Part shown: piece by piece, positions 1-10,518 of the stretch
Position numbering within the stretch: the stretch's first letter is position 1
How the letters are laid out: every line of letters starts with the position of its first letter
Origin: Kingdonia uniflora
Lineage: Eukaryota > Streptophyta > Magnoliopsida > Ranunculales > Circaeasteraceae
Direction of reading: 5' to 3'
DNA length: 64,000 nt
Assembly: GCA_014058105.1 (NCBI GenBank)
Contig: JACGCM010002435.1
Location: 2,976,001 to 3,040,000, forward strand
The notes under the pieces: generated by a model
Database searches by the model: none
Seen by the model: only the letters and a program-made list of their open reading frames with translations
What the model was told of the DNA's origin: nothing
Translations under genes and position numbers: made by a program

Positions 1-634
1 CGAACTACCTTAAACTTGGTGTTTTATATTTTTTTTGCTTGTGCTTGTTTGTGACTAACCCAATCGACTTGGAGTTTTTACTTCCAGGCTTGCAACTCAA
101 CATGCCTCAGTGCTTGTGTCAACTAGAAAAATATGCCTAGCTACACTTCAGAAGTTATTTCTATAACCGGTCAAATTTGAGGTGAGTAATTATGCTCCTA
201 TATTTACAATCAAAATCAATCTTTTGTTAGTTTACGTCATTTTCACATATCATGCTTCACATTGGCATGACCCTCCAACCTCATTCACACTAAAACACAC
301 CAATAGACAGGAGTTTAATTTTCCAGCTCCTGAAAGCAGTTATCTCCTTCTTTTATGTTTTTCGAATGTCAACTTTACCCTTGAAGAATGAGGATAAACT
401 CTTCTCAACTCTCTGCAATCTAAACAAAGATACAAAGATTTAACCTCAAACTTTAGATTTTTTTAAGAAGAAACCCATCCCTAATTTGGCTCTTTACTAT
501 CGAATAATTCATGTTTAGGTGCGACTTGAGATTCATCGCTCTCGAAATCCAACCCCCATATCTTCAAACTACAATTAATTATGTTTACAATACAAATGTT
601 TCTAGGGTTTTTTAGCTTATACCCTCATTTAGTT
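1..634. other. AT-rich intergenic DNA, no gene recognised
   Basis: Only short random ORFs are present and none resembles a known protein. No tRNA, repeat array or clear element end was seen before the TIR element that starts near 644. Confidence 0.5.
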
Positions 635-649
635 CCTCATATTAGTGTT

Positions 650-760
650 TACCCCCCAATATGTCACGACCCTCCATTTTGGCCTGGACGGTTAGTCAAC
701 AATTATTGACTGACACTGACTCGAGTTAAACACATATTAAGCCAGTTTGTAGTGATTAAA
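650..760 (+). repeat. left terminal inverted repeat of the MULE-like element
   Basis: This segment matches the reverse complement of 4615-4783 with several small gaps. The best block is GGTTAGTCAACAATTATTGA followed by a GAGTTAAACACATATTA-like stretch. Confidence 0.65.
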
Positions 761-781
761 TCCATTAAGAAAGACATAAAT

Positions 782-1387
782 GTGGAAGACGAGAATGATG
801 ATTCAATAGCTTAATCTAGTCCTGCAACTAAATCTGCTACCTCTGTAGAGAAAATAGATCCTGTGGGTACGGATGGAAAAGAAACAACAAGTAATGAAGA
901 ATTACCGAAAGAACCTGAAGATGACAATGGCGATAAAAGTACAGATACACCTGCAGCAACTCCTTTCCGTTCATTCCAACAGTTGTCCTGCAATCAAAGC
1001 AGATTCAAGGGGATTACTGGAACTGGATTTTCCAATTCTTCATTTTCCTTTGGGTCGAATCCGAAAGATGGATCTGCATTTGGTGTTGGTTATGTATTTC
1101 GTAATTCCGTCCATAAACCATCTTCTATTTCTTCTTTCGGCTTTGGTAACTCAAATAATGGAACCTCAACTCTTTGGAACACAAGGTTCAGGGTCATCCA
1201 ATGTTTCAAAGAGTGAAAGCAACAATACTCCTTCAATACAAGAGGTACCTGTTGAAACTGGAGAAGAGAATGAGAAACCTATTTTTGCTACTGATGTTGT
1301 GCTATTTGAGTATCTTGACGGTGGGTAGAAGGAACAAGGAAAGGGAGAACTTAAGGTGAATGTTTTTACTAATGGAATAAAAAAAAC
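782..1387 (+). pseudogene. NUP50 / RanBP1-domain nucleoporin-like fragment
   Basis: Two overlapping frames join to give a serine/glycine-rich nucleoporin region (TPFRSFQQLS, GTGFSNSSFSFGS, SSFGFGN) and then the start of a RanBP1 domain (VETGEENEKPIF, LFEYLDGG, GKGELKVNV). This is the arrangement of plant NUP50-type nucleoporins, which bind Ran and importin-alpha at the nuclear pore. Most of the RanBP1 domain is absent: the sequence stops at 1387 where an LTR begins. Breaks include in-frame stops near 812 and 1326 (TAG where a Trp is usual, in YLDGG-stop-KEQGKG) and a frame change near 1185. No intron is evident across the piece, so it may derive from one large exon or from a spliced transcript. 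It lies inside the TIR element and is probably captured cargo, not a functional gene. Confidence 0.75.
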
Positions 1388-1884
1388 TGATCCAAGAGGA
1401 TCTAGAGCATTTAAAGTTTTGTCAAAGTCGTTCGAATGACGTTGAGTGTCGTTCAAGCGAGTTGGCATGTCCTCTGGAATTTGGCCCAGAGCCATATTTT
1501 TGTTCGAACGAGTTTGGTTTTGTTCGAACGACCATGCAAGTTTCTAGGGTTTTAGACCAATTAGCCGTAAAGTCGTTCGAACGACTTCCTAGTTCGTTCG
1601 AACGACTCTGGCGGTGGTTTTATTTATGAGGCATGTTTTTGCCTCGAGATGCGTTTGATTTGTAAATTCGAGTTTCCTTTATATAAAGGGAGCTTAGGTA
1701 GTTTTCTAGGGTATGCTTTTTATGTTAGATCTGAAAGAGTTCTGAGAGAAGCCTAGGGCTTTGGAGTGATTCATTGTAATCTACTTTATTTTTTTCTAAG
1801 CAATTAAAACTTTATTTTTCCCAATTTTGGTGTTCTTCGTATCTTTCAGCTAACTAGAGCTTCTTCATCGTATTGTGGATTAAG
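1388..1884 (+). repeat. 5' LTR of the gypsy element
   Basis: It matches 4112-4586 and starts TGATCCAAGAGGATC. It contains several copies of the palindromic motif CGTTCGAACG (for example near 1573 and 1594), a TATATAAAG promoter-like box near 1679 and a TCATTGTAATCTACT stretch. The 3' copy lacks about 22 bases around 1590 that hold one TTCGAACGA motif. Confidence 0.8.
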
Positions 1885-1893
1885 TGGTATCAG
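1885..1893 (+). other. primer-binding site (initiator-Met tRNA type)
   Basis: TGGTATCAG directly follows the 5' LTR and is the usual minus-strand priming site of plant LTR elements. Confidence 0.7.
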
Positions 1894-1921
1894 TTTTCCA
1901 ATTATGATCTTCGAGGGTTGA

Positions 1922-4100
1922 TTGTGGTTTATGGTCTCTACACGTGACCATCTCAAGCAAGCGAAGGAGAAGCTCGTGAGTCCGTTAATGATCTATCGCA
2001 AACCTAATTCGAAGAAGAATGACGATTTGAAGATGGGCGATCCCAACGATAAACTCACGGTTTTAAAAATAACAGTTTCCACCCTAACTTCTACGGTAGG
2101 GGAGTTAATGGAGCAGTTGCGTCTCATGAACATCGCTAAGGCTTCCACTTCGATGAAAAGGCGAAGCCATTCGAAGAAGAAAGGGGTTATGGAGGTGGAT
2201 GGTGACAAGGAAGTTCTAATATTTGATGATTCTAGTGCTGCCGAATCCGACAAGGAGCGATCGGTTATTGGTAAGTCCATGAATCTTTTGCGTAATCTTC
2301 ATATTAGTTTTAAGATTAAAATTCTGGTATTCGACGGTTCGATCGATGCCAAGATATTGGATAATCGGTTGGATAGGTTAGAGACTTATTTTCCAATTTA
2401 CAAATACTCTAATGCTCAGCAAATATGTTTTGCTACGTTAAAATTCGCAAGTCATGCACTCACGTGGTAGAAATCTTATCTGAAACGCCACAATGTAGGA
2501 GATTTGGGTTGGAAGAAATTTAAGGTTTTAGTGCGAAAATAGTTTTATCCAATTGGGTATGAGTAAGAGAGATGGTATAATTGGCACAATTTACACCAAC
2601 AGTTTGAGTAATCCATACAGGAGTACACTACGGTGTTTCATAACCAAGCTTTGGTTTTAGACATTGATGTAGATGAGTATAAGGTATTCATGAAGTACAC
2701 GGGTGGTTTATCGAGGTCCATTAGGAGAGAGTTGAAGCTCTTTACTGTGGCCAATATCGAGGACGCTACCATGAAGGCAATTGCCATTGAAGGCAAGTAC
2801 TTGAAGAGTGATAAAGAAGACGACAAGATAAAGTCAGGGTACAAGTCTAGTTGGAAAAATGAACATAAGGGAGAGGTCAAAAGAGAGGGGTCTTCGTCCA
2901 AGGAATTTCATTATAATCATTGTAAGGCGAGTGGGCATCTTTCCAATTATTGTTAGAAACTTCATCCGGAGCTTAGGCCGAAGGAGGAGAAGCGCAATAA
3001 AGAGAAATTTGCACTAGCCACTGAGGTTGCTGACCTTCCGGGTTTAGATAAACCGAATCCTAAGCTTACACTTATGTTTTAGCGGACTTTGGCTCCTGAG
3101 GAAGAGCGTCGGGAAGAGCTTTTTCATGTCAGTATTAAGGTAAAACAGAGTTTGGTTAAGGCCATTATGGATCCGGGTAGTCAGAAAAATTTGATTTCTG
3201 AGACATTGGTGAAGAAGATGGGTTTAACGACTACAGCTCACCCTAAGCTGTATGGTTTGGGGTGGTTTCAGAAAGATGCGGAGGTGATGGTTACAAAGCA
3301 GTGTACATTCATGTTTACGATTTTTGAGAAGTTTATTGACGAGATGATGTGTGAGGTGGTTCCTTTGGATGTGTGTCAGGTTATCTTGGGTAGCCCTTAT
3401 ATTTGGGACCAAGATACGATTTATTACCATAGAGCTCGCAACTATTGTCTTGTGAAGGAAGGAAAATAGTTCCATATCAATGCTTGTAGGGAGCATGTCA
3501 CTACGTCAAATTTGGTAATAGCAACTCAGGTGAAGCGGTTGGTTAATGCGAGCGGCAAGTTTGTGTTATTTGTACGACCAGTTCAGGAGGGTATATCGGC
3601 TCGAGTGTTGTCTCCAATGACAACATTTTTTAGGCAATAAACAAATTTAGGGAAGTTGCAAGAGGAGGTTGTGGTACATACTAATCACAAACCATTCCAG
3701 TTTTTAGCTACACAGTCTAAACTACAATAAGCTTGTCAGATGAAGGGGAGGTCGTATCTCCAAAAATTGCCCTTGATTATACAGTATAAGCAGGGAGTGG
3801 ACAACAAATTGGCTGATTGGTTATCTCGACCCCCATTACAAACTATTTCCACTATGTTGGCTTCTATGCAGATAAAGCCTTTTGCTACGTCAGGTTATGT
3901 TGCGGGTTATGATGATCCTAAGGGGCGTAGTGTGTTTCGCCGAAAGTTACTGCCAGAGAAGATATGTGGTGGTTTTGAGTCGTTCCGAGTTGGGAAGAAG
4001 GGTCGGCTACCTAGTATGTCGAAGTGATATCGCAGGGTAATGGGCAGCGCCGCATTCCCCCTTTTCAGTTCTAGCTTGAGCAGGAGCTCAAAGCTCATAA
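1922..4100 (+). pseudogene. gag-protease-RNase H remnant of the gypsy element
   Basis: The gag part (1922-2956) has the typical FDG and LETYF motifs around 2330-2400 and ends in a damaged zinc knuckle (NHCKASGHLSNYC). The protease part (3089-3469) has the active-site segment IMDPGSQKNLIS, where the catalytic D-S/T-G reads D-P-G, so it is probably inactive, followed by the usual VILGSPYI segment. After a deletion of reverse transcriptase, the sequence resumes with the end of RNase H (TNHKPFQFL, then DNKLADWLSRPP near 3800) and a tail that runs into the purine tract at about 4099. Several stops interrupt it (2468, 2954, 3467, 4025). Integrase is absent. Confidence 0.75.
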
Positions 4101-4111
4101 AGGGGGAGCCA

Positions 4112-4586
4112 TGATCCAGGAGGATCTAGAGTATTTGAAGTTTTGTCAAATTCGTTCGAACGACGTTGAGTGCCGTTCGAACGAGTTGACATGTCCTCTG
4201 GAATTTGGCCCAGAGCCACATTTTCGTTCGAACGAGTTTGGTTTCGTCCGAACGACCATGCAAGCTTCTAGGGTTTTAGACCAATTAGTCGTAAAGTCGC
4301 CCGAACGACTCTGGCGGTGGTTTTATTTATGAGGCGTGTCTTTGCCTCGAGATGCGTTTGATTTGTAATTTTGAGTTTCCTCTATATAAATGGAACTTAG
4401 GTTATTTTCTAGGGTATGTTTTTTATGTTAGATCTGAAAGAGTTCTAGAGAAGCCAGGGTTTTGTAGTGATTCATTGTAATCTACTCCATTTTTTTTCTA
4501 AGCAATTGAAGCTTTATTTTTCCCAATTTTGGTGTTCTTTGTATCTTTCAGCTAACTAGAGCTTATTCATCGTATTGTGGATTAAG
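4112..4586 (+). repeat. 3' LTR of the gypsy element
   Basis: It matches 1388-1884 and begins TGATCCAGGAGGATC directly after the purine tract. It contains the same CGTTCGAACG motifs near 4153 and 4225, some degraded to GTCCGAACGA or GCCCGAACGA. Confidence 0.8.
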
Positions 4587-4614
4587 AACCGAAACTTGTG
4601 ATGAGAGTTTGGGG

Positions 4615-4783
4615 TATTTATCGATTAATATGTGTTTAACTCGAGTCAACCTGGTTGTCATGTGAGGGGCAAAATTGGTTTAATATCTGTTTAACACGAG
4701 TCAGCGTCAATCAATAATTGTTGATTAACAGTCAATGCCAAAATGGGGGGTCGACACTCATAAGTGGCAAATATGGGGTGGTG
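4615..4783 (-). repeat. right terminal inverted repeat of the MULE-like element
   Basis: Reverse complement of the left TIR near 650-760. It ends in ATATGGGGTGGTG. Confidence 0.6.
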
Positions 4784-5181
4784 CCTCATGTACTTATCAT
4801 AGTGACATAGTACAACAATGAGATGATTGTCAAGGGTTTAGGCTCCAATCTGTTCCAAAGTCGAAGTCGATACAAATTCTCAATTGGATGGTATGAAGAA
4901 AGATAAATAACCGGTTGAATCGAATAGGTATAATATTGTTTTCTGCTTCGCTTACTTGATAGCTAACTATAACAAATGACGTGAGCCTCTTGAGAAGTTT
5001 TTATTGTTTGAGACTGTAAAAATAAGAAAGGGAAGGAGATGAATACTTTTTTCTACTTTATTTTCCACTAGATTGGGTCCTTTTAGAGCATCTCCTAAAG
5101 TGCCTGACTGACTTGGAATTTAAGCTGCCACGTCAGTTTTGTATACTCCAACAATGCCTGACTGACTCCCTTTTGAGTCTT

Positions 5182-5228
5182 AAAATCCAAGACTCGGTCT
5201 TAGATTCCAAGACCGAGTCTTGGATTTT
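5182..5228. repeat. perfect 20-base hairpin near the 5' TIR of element 1
   Basis: Arms at 5182-5201 and 5209-5228 are exact reverse complements (AAAATCCAAGACTCGGTCTT and its complement) with a 7-base loop. No coding region overlaps it. It could be a transposase or host-factor site or simply a foldback. Confidence 0.85.
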
Positions 5229-5239
5229 TAAGTAGTTAC

Positions 5240-5350
5240 TGGTCGCCCAAGTATTGTGCGCCTGTTTTGTTTTTAAAGAAGCACCTAAGACTTAGGCGCC
5301 CAAGTTAAAAAAAAATTAATTAGGGGCCCAACTCTTAGGCGCCTGTTGCA
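5240..5350. repeat. subterminal GGCGCC-containing repeats of element 1 (5' side)
   Basis: Repeated short units occur: GTCGCCCAAGTATTGTGCGCC, CACCTAAGACTTAGGCGCC and ACTCTTAGGCGCCTGT. The same family recurs on the 3' side at 10339-10405 (GCCTAAGATTTAGGCGCC and GACGCCCAAGTGTTATGCGCC), so the motif marks both ends. CCTAAG-A-CTTAGG and GCCTAA-GAT-TTAGGC are small palindromes. Confidence 0.7.
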
Positions 5351-5616
5351 CTGAGTAAATTCATTAAAGCTTCCAAAACCAAATCATTTCCTCTCTTCAT
5401 CACTTTTCCAAAAACCATTTCCCTCTCTTCACCACTTCAACAAAAATAAAATCCATTTGCACCACAACTCTCCATCACTCAATTGGGATTAAGGTTGATT
5501 TCTCAAGGTAAGCTTTTGTTTAATTTTATCATATTCCTTTTAATTTTCTAGATGTTTATATTCTAGGGTTTTAAGTTTTTCATCTTGAATAATTCTTCAT
5601 ATATACAAATTATTAG

Positions 5617-7022
5617 ATGAGTTCTTCGAATCCAACGCAAGAGAATGATTCAAATACCGAGAGTAATTTGAATGAACCCAACAATTTTGGACAACAACAA
5701 ATCCTACCTAATTGGTATCAATTCACTCATTCCCCTCAACCTCAATCATCTCAATCACAGCAATTTCAATATTTTAACTCTCCCAACAATTGGGTACAAC
5801 CCTCTCAACCTTTCATAGCACCCAATAATTGGGGACAACCCTCACAACTCGCCATTCCCACTCAATTCCAACATCCTTCTTCATTTGCCAATTTCTAACA
5901 ACCTCAATCATCTCAATCATCTTAATCATATGGTACTCAACCGGTTCACTTATCTCAATCCGAAGATGCGGGGGTTGTTGAAAGACAAAAAGGCAAAGGC
6001 AAACGTCGCTCGACCAAGACAACTACCAATGCAGGGAGGGGTCTCAGTTGTTGAAATGGACGAGTATTCAAAACAAAAATCTTTCAAAAGCTTAGGTTTA
6101 TGTCTCAGAGGATAGAGTCAAAAGCAACAACCAACAACTTGATGTTTTTTGGGAGTCGGTTTTGGATGCATTTCATGAATTTTGTTAAGAGGATGGTAAA
6201 CGGGTTGAACGTACAGTTTCATCTTTAAAAAATCATTGGCCGGATATGAATCGTGGTTGCAAGGTTTATGGGACTTGTTTGAAAAGTGCAATGCAAGGTC
6301 CCATAAGCGGTATGCAAAAAAAAAAATTGGTAAGTAATTCAACATTTGTCATTACGAATTATAAACTCTTTTTACCAAAATTATACATTTTATTATTATT
6401 TTAATCTATTTTATAAGACGATGCTGTGAAAATGATGTATTAAGCACGTGGTAAAGGCAAATGGTCGTATAAAGATGCTTATGAAGTTTTAAGTGCTCAT
6501 CAATGTTGGAAAATATTGCAAGACCAACACCCGGACACGTTGCTCGCAATGTGCGAATGAAGCAAACATCAAATTCTAGCCCTAGAACGTCTACTCCGGC
6601 AACACCCGATACACCCGTTTGCTCCAATAATAACTCTCCAGTATTTGTCACGGATGAGGAGACGGAACGTCCCGGCGGTGTCAAAAATGTTAAACAAAAG
6701 GAAAAGAATGAAAGAAGACAAAATCGGTTGATTGAACGCCAAAATGCACTTATTAGTCGTCTTGACCGAATGGATAAAAAGAAAAAAAAAGTATATTGCT
6801 GGGAGAGATAAAAAGAAAGAAGAAAGAGATGCCCATATAATGGAGTTAAGAGAAATGAAGAGAAAGACTGTGGTAAATTTAGAAGCTCAATTTCAAGCCC
6901 AAAACGATCAAAAGGTGACGGCGATTGACATGTCTACTTTGGACGACACTCAAAGGATTTATTGGGAGGCACAACGTAAAGTGGTTATGGCAAGATCGCT
7001 TCAAGCTAATAATAATATCTAA
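5617..7022 (+). pseudogene. Myb/SANT-like protein of PIF/Harbinger element 1
   Basis: It begins MSSSNPTQENDS with a Gln/Pro/Asn-rich N-terminus. A degraded trihelix (Myb/SANT-like) DNA-binding region follows near 6055-6300 (QQLDVFWESVLDAFHEFC, then SLKNHWPDMNRGCK). A GTAAGT...AG intron is predicted at 6330-6417. The last exon encodes a charged coiled-coil tail ending in TLDDTQRIYWEAQRKVV. In the PIF/Harbinger family this second protein helps bring the transposase into the nucleus and onto the element ends. Frame changes and stops (near 5896, 6113 and 6560) make this copy broken. The matching gene in element 2 is at 25838-27523. Confidence 0.75.
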
Positions 7023-7245
7023 GATCCTCTAGCTGAAGAATCTTATTTTGGAAGTTTGGTAGTATTTTAGTGATTCTTGTTTAAGAAGATTGGTTGTACT
7101 TTGTTTAAAAACCTTGTTTAAGTTTGGTTGTACTTTCTTTAAAATTCTTGTTTAAGAAGTTTATCTGGATTTAAGAAGTTTGGTAATTTTAAATAATAGA
7201 ATCTGTTTGAAAATTTTTAGTTTTTTAATTATTTGCTATTTGAAT

Positions 7246-9826
7246 TTATATTAAAATAAAAATAATTTTTTTTAAATAAATTTCAAATAATTGAAAATGC
7301 TTGTTGTTTCCCTGATGCTTCCACAAATGCTTAATGAGATCATTTTGAAGTGTCTTATACCTGTCCGAACTTGTCATTTTATCGTACTTCGCAATATATC
7401 CTTGTAAAGTGACTTCTTCTCGATTCAAGTCAATTGGCTGAGGGTCTATGACAAAATGCTCGGTCAATATGCTTACTCCGTACCTATTACGTTCTTCCTC
7501 GACGATCATGGTATGAATAGTTATACATGTTTATATTATTTTGTGCAGGGTTTTGGGTGACCAACATCTTGTCGGACCTTTCACAATTGCAAATCGAGAT
7601 TGAAGCACACCGAAAGCTCGTTCTACGTCTTTTCGATATGACCGAGCATGAAAAGTTCCCGCTTGAGAAGTTCCGGCTTCACCTTTGTCATCTTCCCATT
7701 CGACTTCAATCCCCTGAAACATAAAAAATGGGAATATTAATTACGTAAAATATTAATTAAACAGAAAATATATCAAAAGATTCCTTTAAACAACTTACTT
7801 GTCCATCTAAATATTCATTCAATTGGGAAAGACGGCCCTCCGCTCGTCTCAAGTTCGCCGTCAAATGTGTAATACGACTCTCGTCATGAAGGTGTTGAGC
7901 CTGCAAATCTAATGTCATATCAAGTGTAAGTTTCCGTATACTCTTAGTTATAGCGAAAAAATCATATCCTGTTGGCACGTCTATAGTAGAGGTCGTAGTA
8001 CTAGAGGGAATGGTATGCCGCGTGGTTCCATGTGGCGACCCTAACTCCATAGTCCATCCAAGGTAATTACCAAACTGTGGGGGAGGGATTTGTGTCTCCT
8101 GAGTAAAAAAATCTGCAGTGGGAAACTCAACATGTGGAAAGGTAACTCCGTCTGTCAAAGCACCAGGGCCTGGGATGCCAATGTTTCCACACCTCGCAAT
8201 ATCTAACATGAGTGTACCATGTGAAACATGCCTCCAATAGGCATCATAGTCGACATGGTAACCCACTATATAATGTTGTGCTTCGATCCAGCCCGCTTCT
8301 CGGAGGGAAGTAACCAAATTGTCAGTCGGGAAGCAATGGAGTTTCTCTGGAGGGTCGTACGGCACATCACGATGCTCTAGTTGAGCCCAACAACGGTCCC
8401 CAAGATACCACTTGTATCCACCAAATGGGCACTGCAGGAGTACTCTTTTACGACTGATATTACCGGCGATGACTACCTCCCGCTTTAGTGTATCTTTCAT
8501 ATTTCTAAATGGGTCCCATTGTATGCTATTGATTGTACGCAAATCCAATTGTTGCCTCATCAGTGCTAGATGATGTTTCTCCTTATTTCCCGTAAATTTT
8601 CGTCTTGTAGTTTGCCAGGCTAACATCCTTGGGTAAAAATTATCTAACCTATTATCTATCAAGATATGATGGCCTATCTGATAATACTCGTAGCAATGAT
8701 ACTGCATAAGATACAAACAAATATTAATTATCCAAATAATCTTGAATTTTAAAAAAATAAATAACTAAAACTATTAAATAAAAATATTCTACCTCAATCA
8801 ATTGGAAAAGGCCGTCGATGAATTTTACCTCCTGTTTCGATGCTTGGTCAAGGCAGTAGTATAGATGCCTTAATATAGCGAAGCCAAAGTTTATCGTATA
8901 AGTCTTGTTTTTTAAGATGGCAAGTGGACCTATCAACTCTAGTCGAGCCCAGCTCTTCGAGTTCCCAAATAAGACACCTCCAAAGTACAATAGCATAAAT
9001 GCTCTAAAGATTACTTTGGTATTACCCTTATCGTTGAAGTCTACTCTTGTATGATCAAGGTAAGTCTCAAGGTGAGCAAAACTAATACATCCTTTTTCAT
9101 AATCTTTAAACTCCATTGCGGGAAAAATTGCTAAGGCCTTATCGTATTCCGTGTAAAAGTCTTCAAATATTATCGGCTCTCCTATCCCGATACCTATCCC
9201 GATAAGCACAGTAAAATCTCTAGGAGTGATCCCTAACTCTTCACAAGGTAGGTAAAATGTATGAGTGCTTGGCCACCAACGCTCAACCATCGCCAAAACT
9301 ACTTGGTTGTCTCCATTCCTAATTTTACGATCAAATACACTCATCAAATTGGTAGCCTTTAATTTTTGATTCAAGTGAGGTACCTTTATAAGTCTCAAGT
9401 AGATTTTACGGAGCTTGGCTAAAATGGATCGACATTTAAATCCAACTCGATCCTGTAAAAGCATTAATAAACACAAATAAGAATATCTAAATTAAATTCT
9501 ACCGGAAGTAAATAATTTGAAATAAGTATAAAACCAATAATTTACTGATTTGCGTTATTACAACTTACCAATGTAGTAGCAACCGATGTGGACAAATGAC
9601 CCTTCTCATCCGGTTGTGTGAGTTACCGAAAGTCACCCGGTCCATAATATTTCGGAAGAGGTGGAGGAGGTTCAGTTGAAACATTTAAAACTTCTTCAAA
9701 CTCGACTTTCCATTTTTTGCCAGATAAAAAATGTAATTGGGAAACTTTACATTCGTCATATTCTTCCTCCTCGTCGCTTGATTCGGTATATTCTTCCTCT
9801 TCTGACGACATTGTCAAATCCAGCAT
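7246..9826 (-). pseudogene. plant mobile domain (PMD) gene fused to the tail of a Harbinger transposase
   Basis: Four exons can be read on the minus strand. Exon 1, 9826-9569, has an acidic start (MSSEEEEYTESSDEEEE) and is cut by a TAA at 9625-9623. Exon 2 is 9452-8793 and exon 3 is 8701-7799. Exon 4 starts at 7713. All junctions have GT donors and AG acceptors, and all keep phase 0. Exons 2 and 3 encode a PMD of the MAIN/MAIL type: MVERWWPSTHTFYLPCEELGITPRDFTVLIGI, then LFQLIE-YHCYEYYQIG, FYPRMLAW, WYLGDRCWAQ and VPYDPP. Exon 4 passes from a short acidic linker straight into SYRKDVERAFGVLQSRF, the segment around the last catalytic Glu of Harbinger DDE transposases; the reading continues after a small frame break (near 7530) to 7246. 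The first two catalytic Asp residues are absent. PMD proteins in plants act in transcriptional repression and genome stability; the role inside a transposon is unknown. Confidence 0.8.
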
Positions 9827-9839
9827 TTATAAACATATA

Positions 9840-10340
9840 TTAATTTATATAAATACCATCACAGTACTCAGGGCAATAGGAAATATTAAATCAATCAGAG
9901 GGTGTCAAATTCTTATCAACATAATGTCAAATTCTATTAAAGCACCAAGATCCGTTAGTCATTTTTAACTTCATTTTCCACATAATACTCTATTTTCAAC
10001 ACATTGGAGTGAAACTTTAGGATGCAAGAGGAGTGAAAATTGGTGATTTCAACACTATGACAGCCAAATTCAATCAATACTCCATCAAGAAATCACAATT
10101 TTGAAAAAAATTTACAATGCCCTATAATACACCAATAATCACAAAATCAAAGAATACCCTAAATTAACAAGTAACAAAGTGTTGGATTTGATATAATCTT
10201 ACGCGCATTACACCAAGGAAGTTCAAATTAAATGTGTGTAGAGAGAGAGAGAGATACCTGAAGAGAGGAGATGCTCTAATTGGGCAAAAATTAGACAAAG
10301 AAAAACAACAGTTCGTAGCTTTTGACTCAGTGGAACAGGA
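9840..10340. other. noncoding 3' part of Harbinger element 1
   Basis: AT-rich sequence upstream of the PMD gene start, with a short (GA)n tract near 10238. It probably holds the PMD promoter, but no clear TATA box stands out. Confidence 0.4.
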
Positions 10341-10518
10341 GCCTAAGATTTAGGCGCCTGATTTTTTTTATAAATTTAAACAGACGCCCAAGTGTTATGC
10401 GCCTATTTGAATTAGTTTAAAATTCAAGTCAGGCACTCTTGGAGGAAATTGCATCTGGCTGACTTGAATTTTCCTATTTTGCATCCAAGTCATTCAGGTA
10501 CTTTAAGAGATGGCCTTA

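Larger units (their letters stand above)
1388..4586 (+). mobile_element. decayed, internally deleted Ty3/gypsy retrotransposon
   Basis: Two direct LTRs of about 497 and 475 bases flank a 2.2 kb interior that starts with a TGGTATCAG primer-binding site and ends with a purine tract (AAAGGGGGAGCCA) directly before the 3' LTR. The interior keeps gag, the aspartic protease and the last part of RNase H, then a short C-terminal tail. Reverse transcriptase and integrase are missing, so it cannot move by itself. It is inserted in the NUP50 fragment. No perfect 5-base target duplication was found. Confidence 0.8.
644..4783. mobile_element. Mutator-like TIR element carrying a NUP50 fragment, split by a gypsy element
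   Basis: About 100 bases near 650-755 recur as an inverted copy near 4625-4783. The shared core includes TCAACAATTATTGA, GAGTTAAACA and CCATTTTGG, and both outer ends carry a run of C/G (ACCCCCC at the left, GGGGTGG at the right). A likely 9-base target duplication is CCTCATATT (635-643) against CCTCATGTA (4784-4792), 7 of 9 identical. The long TIRs and roughly 9-base duplication suggest the Mutator superfamily. No transposase is present. The cargo is a piece of a host nucleoporin-like gene, so this looks like a Pack-MULE. A Ty3/gypsy element later inserted into it. The superfamily assignment is inference; the inverted repeats are directly visible. Confidence 0.6.
5086..10515. mobile_element. 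PIF/Harbinger element 1 with Myb-like gene, PMD gene and transposase tail
   Basis: The 5' end reads GAGCATCTCCTAAAG preceded by TTA (5083-5085). The 3' end is the inverse, CTTTAAGAGATGGCC, followed by TTA (10516-10518). A TTA target duplication and GAGCATC-type TIRs are hallmarks of plant PIF/Harbinger elements, and 5' and 3' subterminal DNA share inverted similarity (GTGCCTGACT / AGTCAGGCAC). Inside are a Myb/SANT-like gene on the plus strand (5617-7022) and, on the minus strand, a plant mobile domain gene joined to the C-terminal part of a Harbinger transposase (7246-9826). The catalytic N-terminal part of the transposase is missing, so the copy is not autonomous. Confidence 0.85.

Noticed and set aside
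644..10515. One large composite transposon from 644 to 10515
   Set aside because: The TIRs at 644/4783 and 5086/10515 are unrelated in sequence and each pair has its own target duplication.
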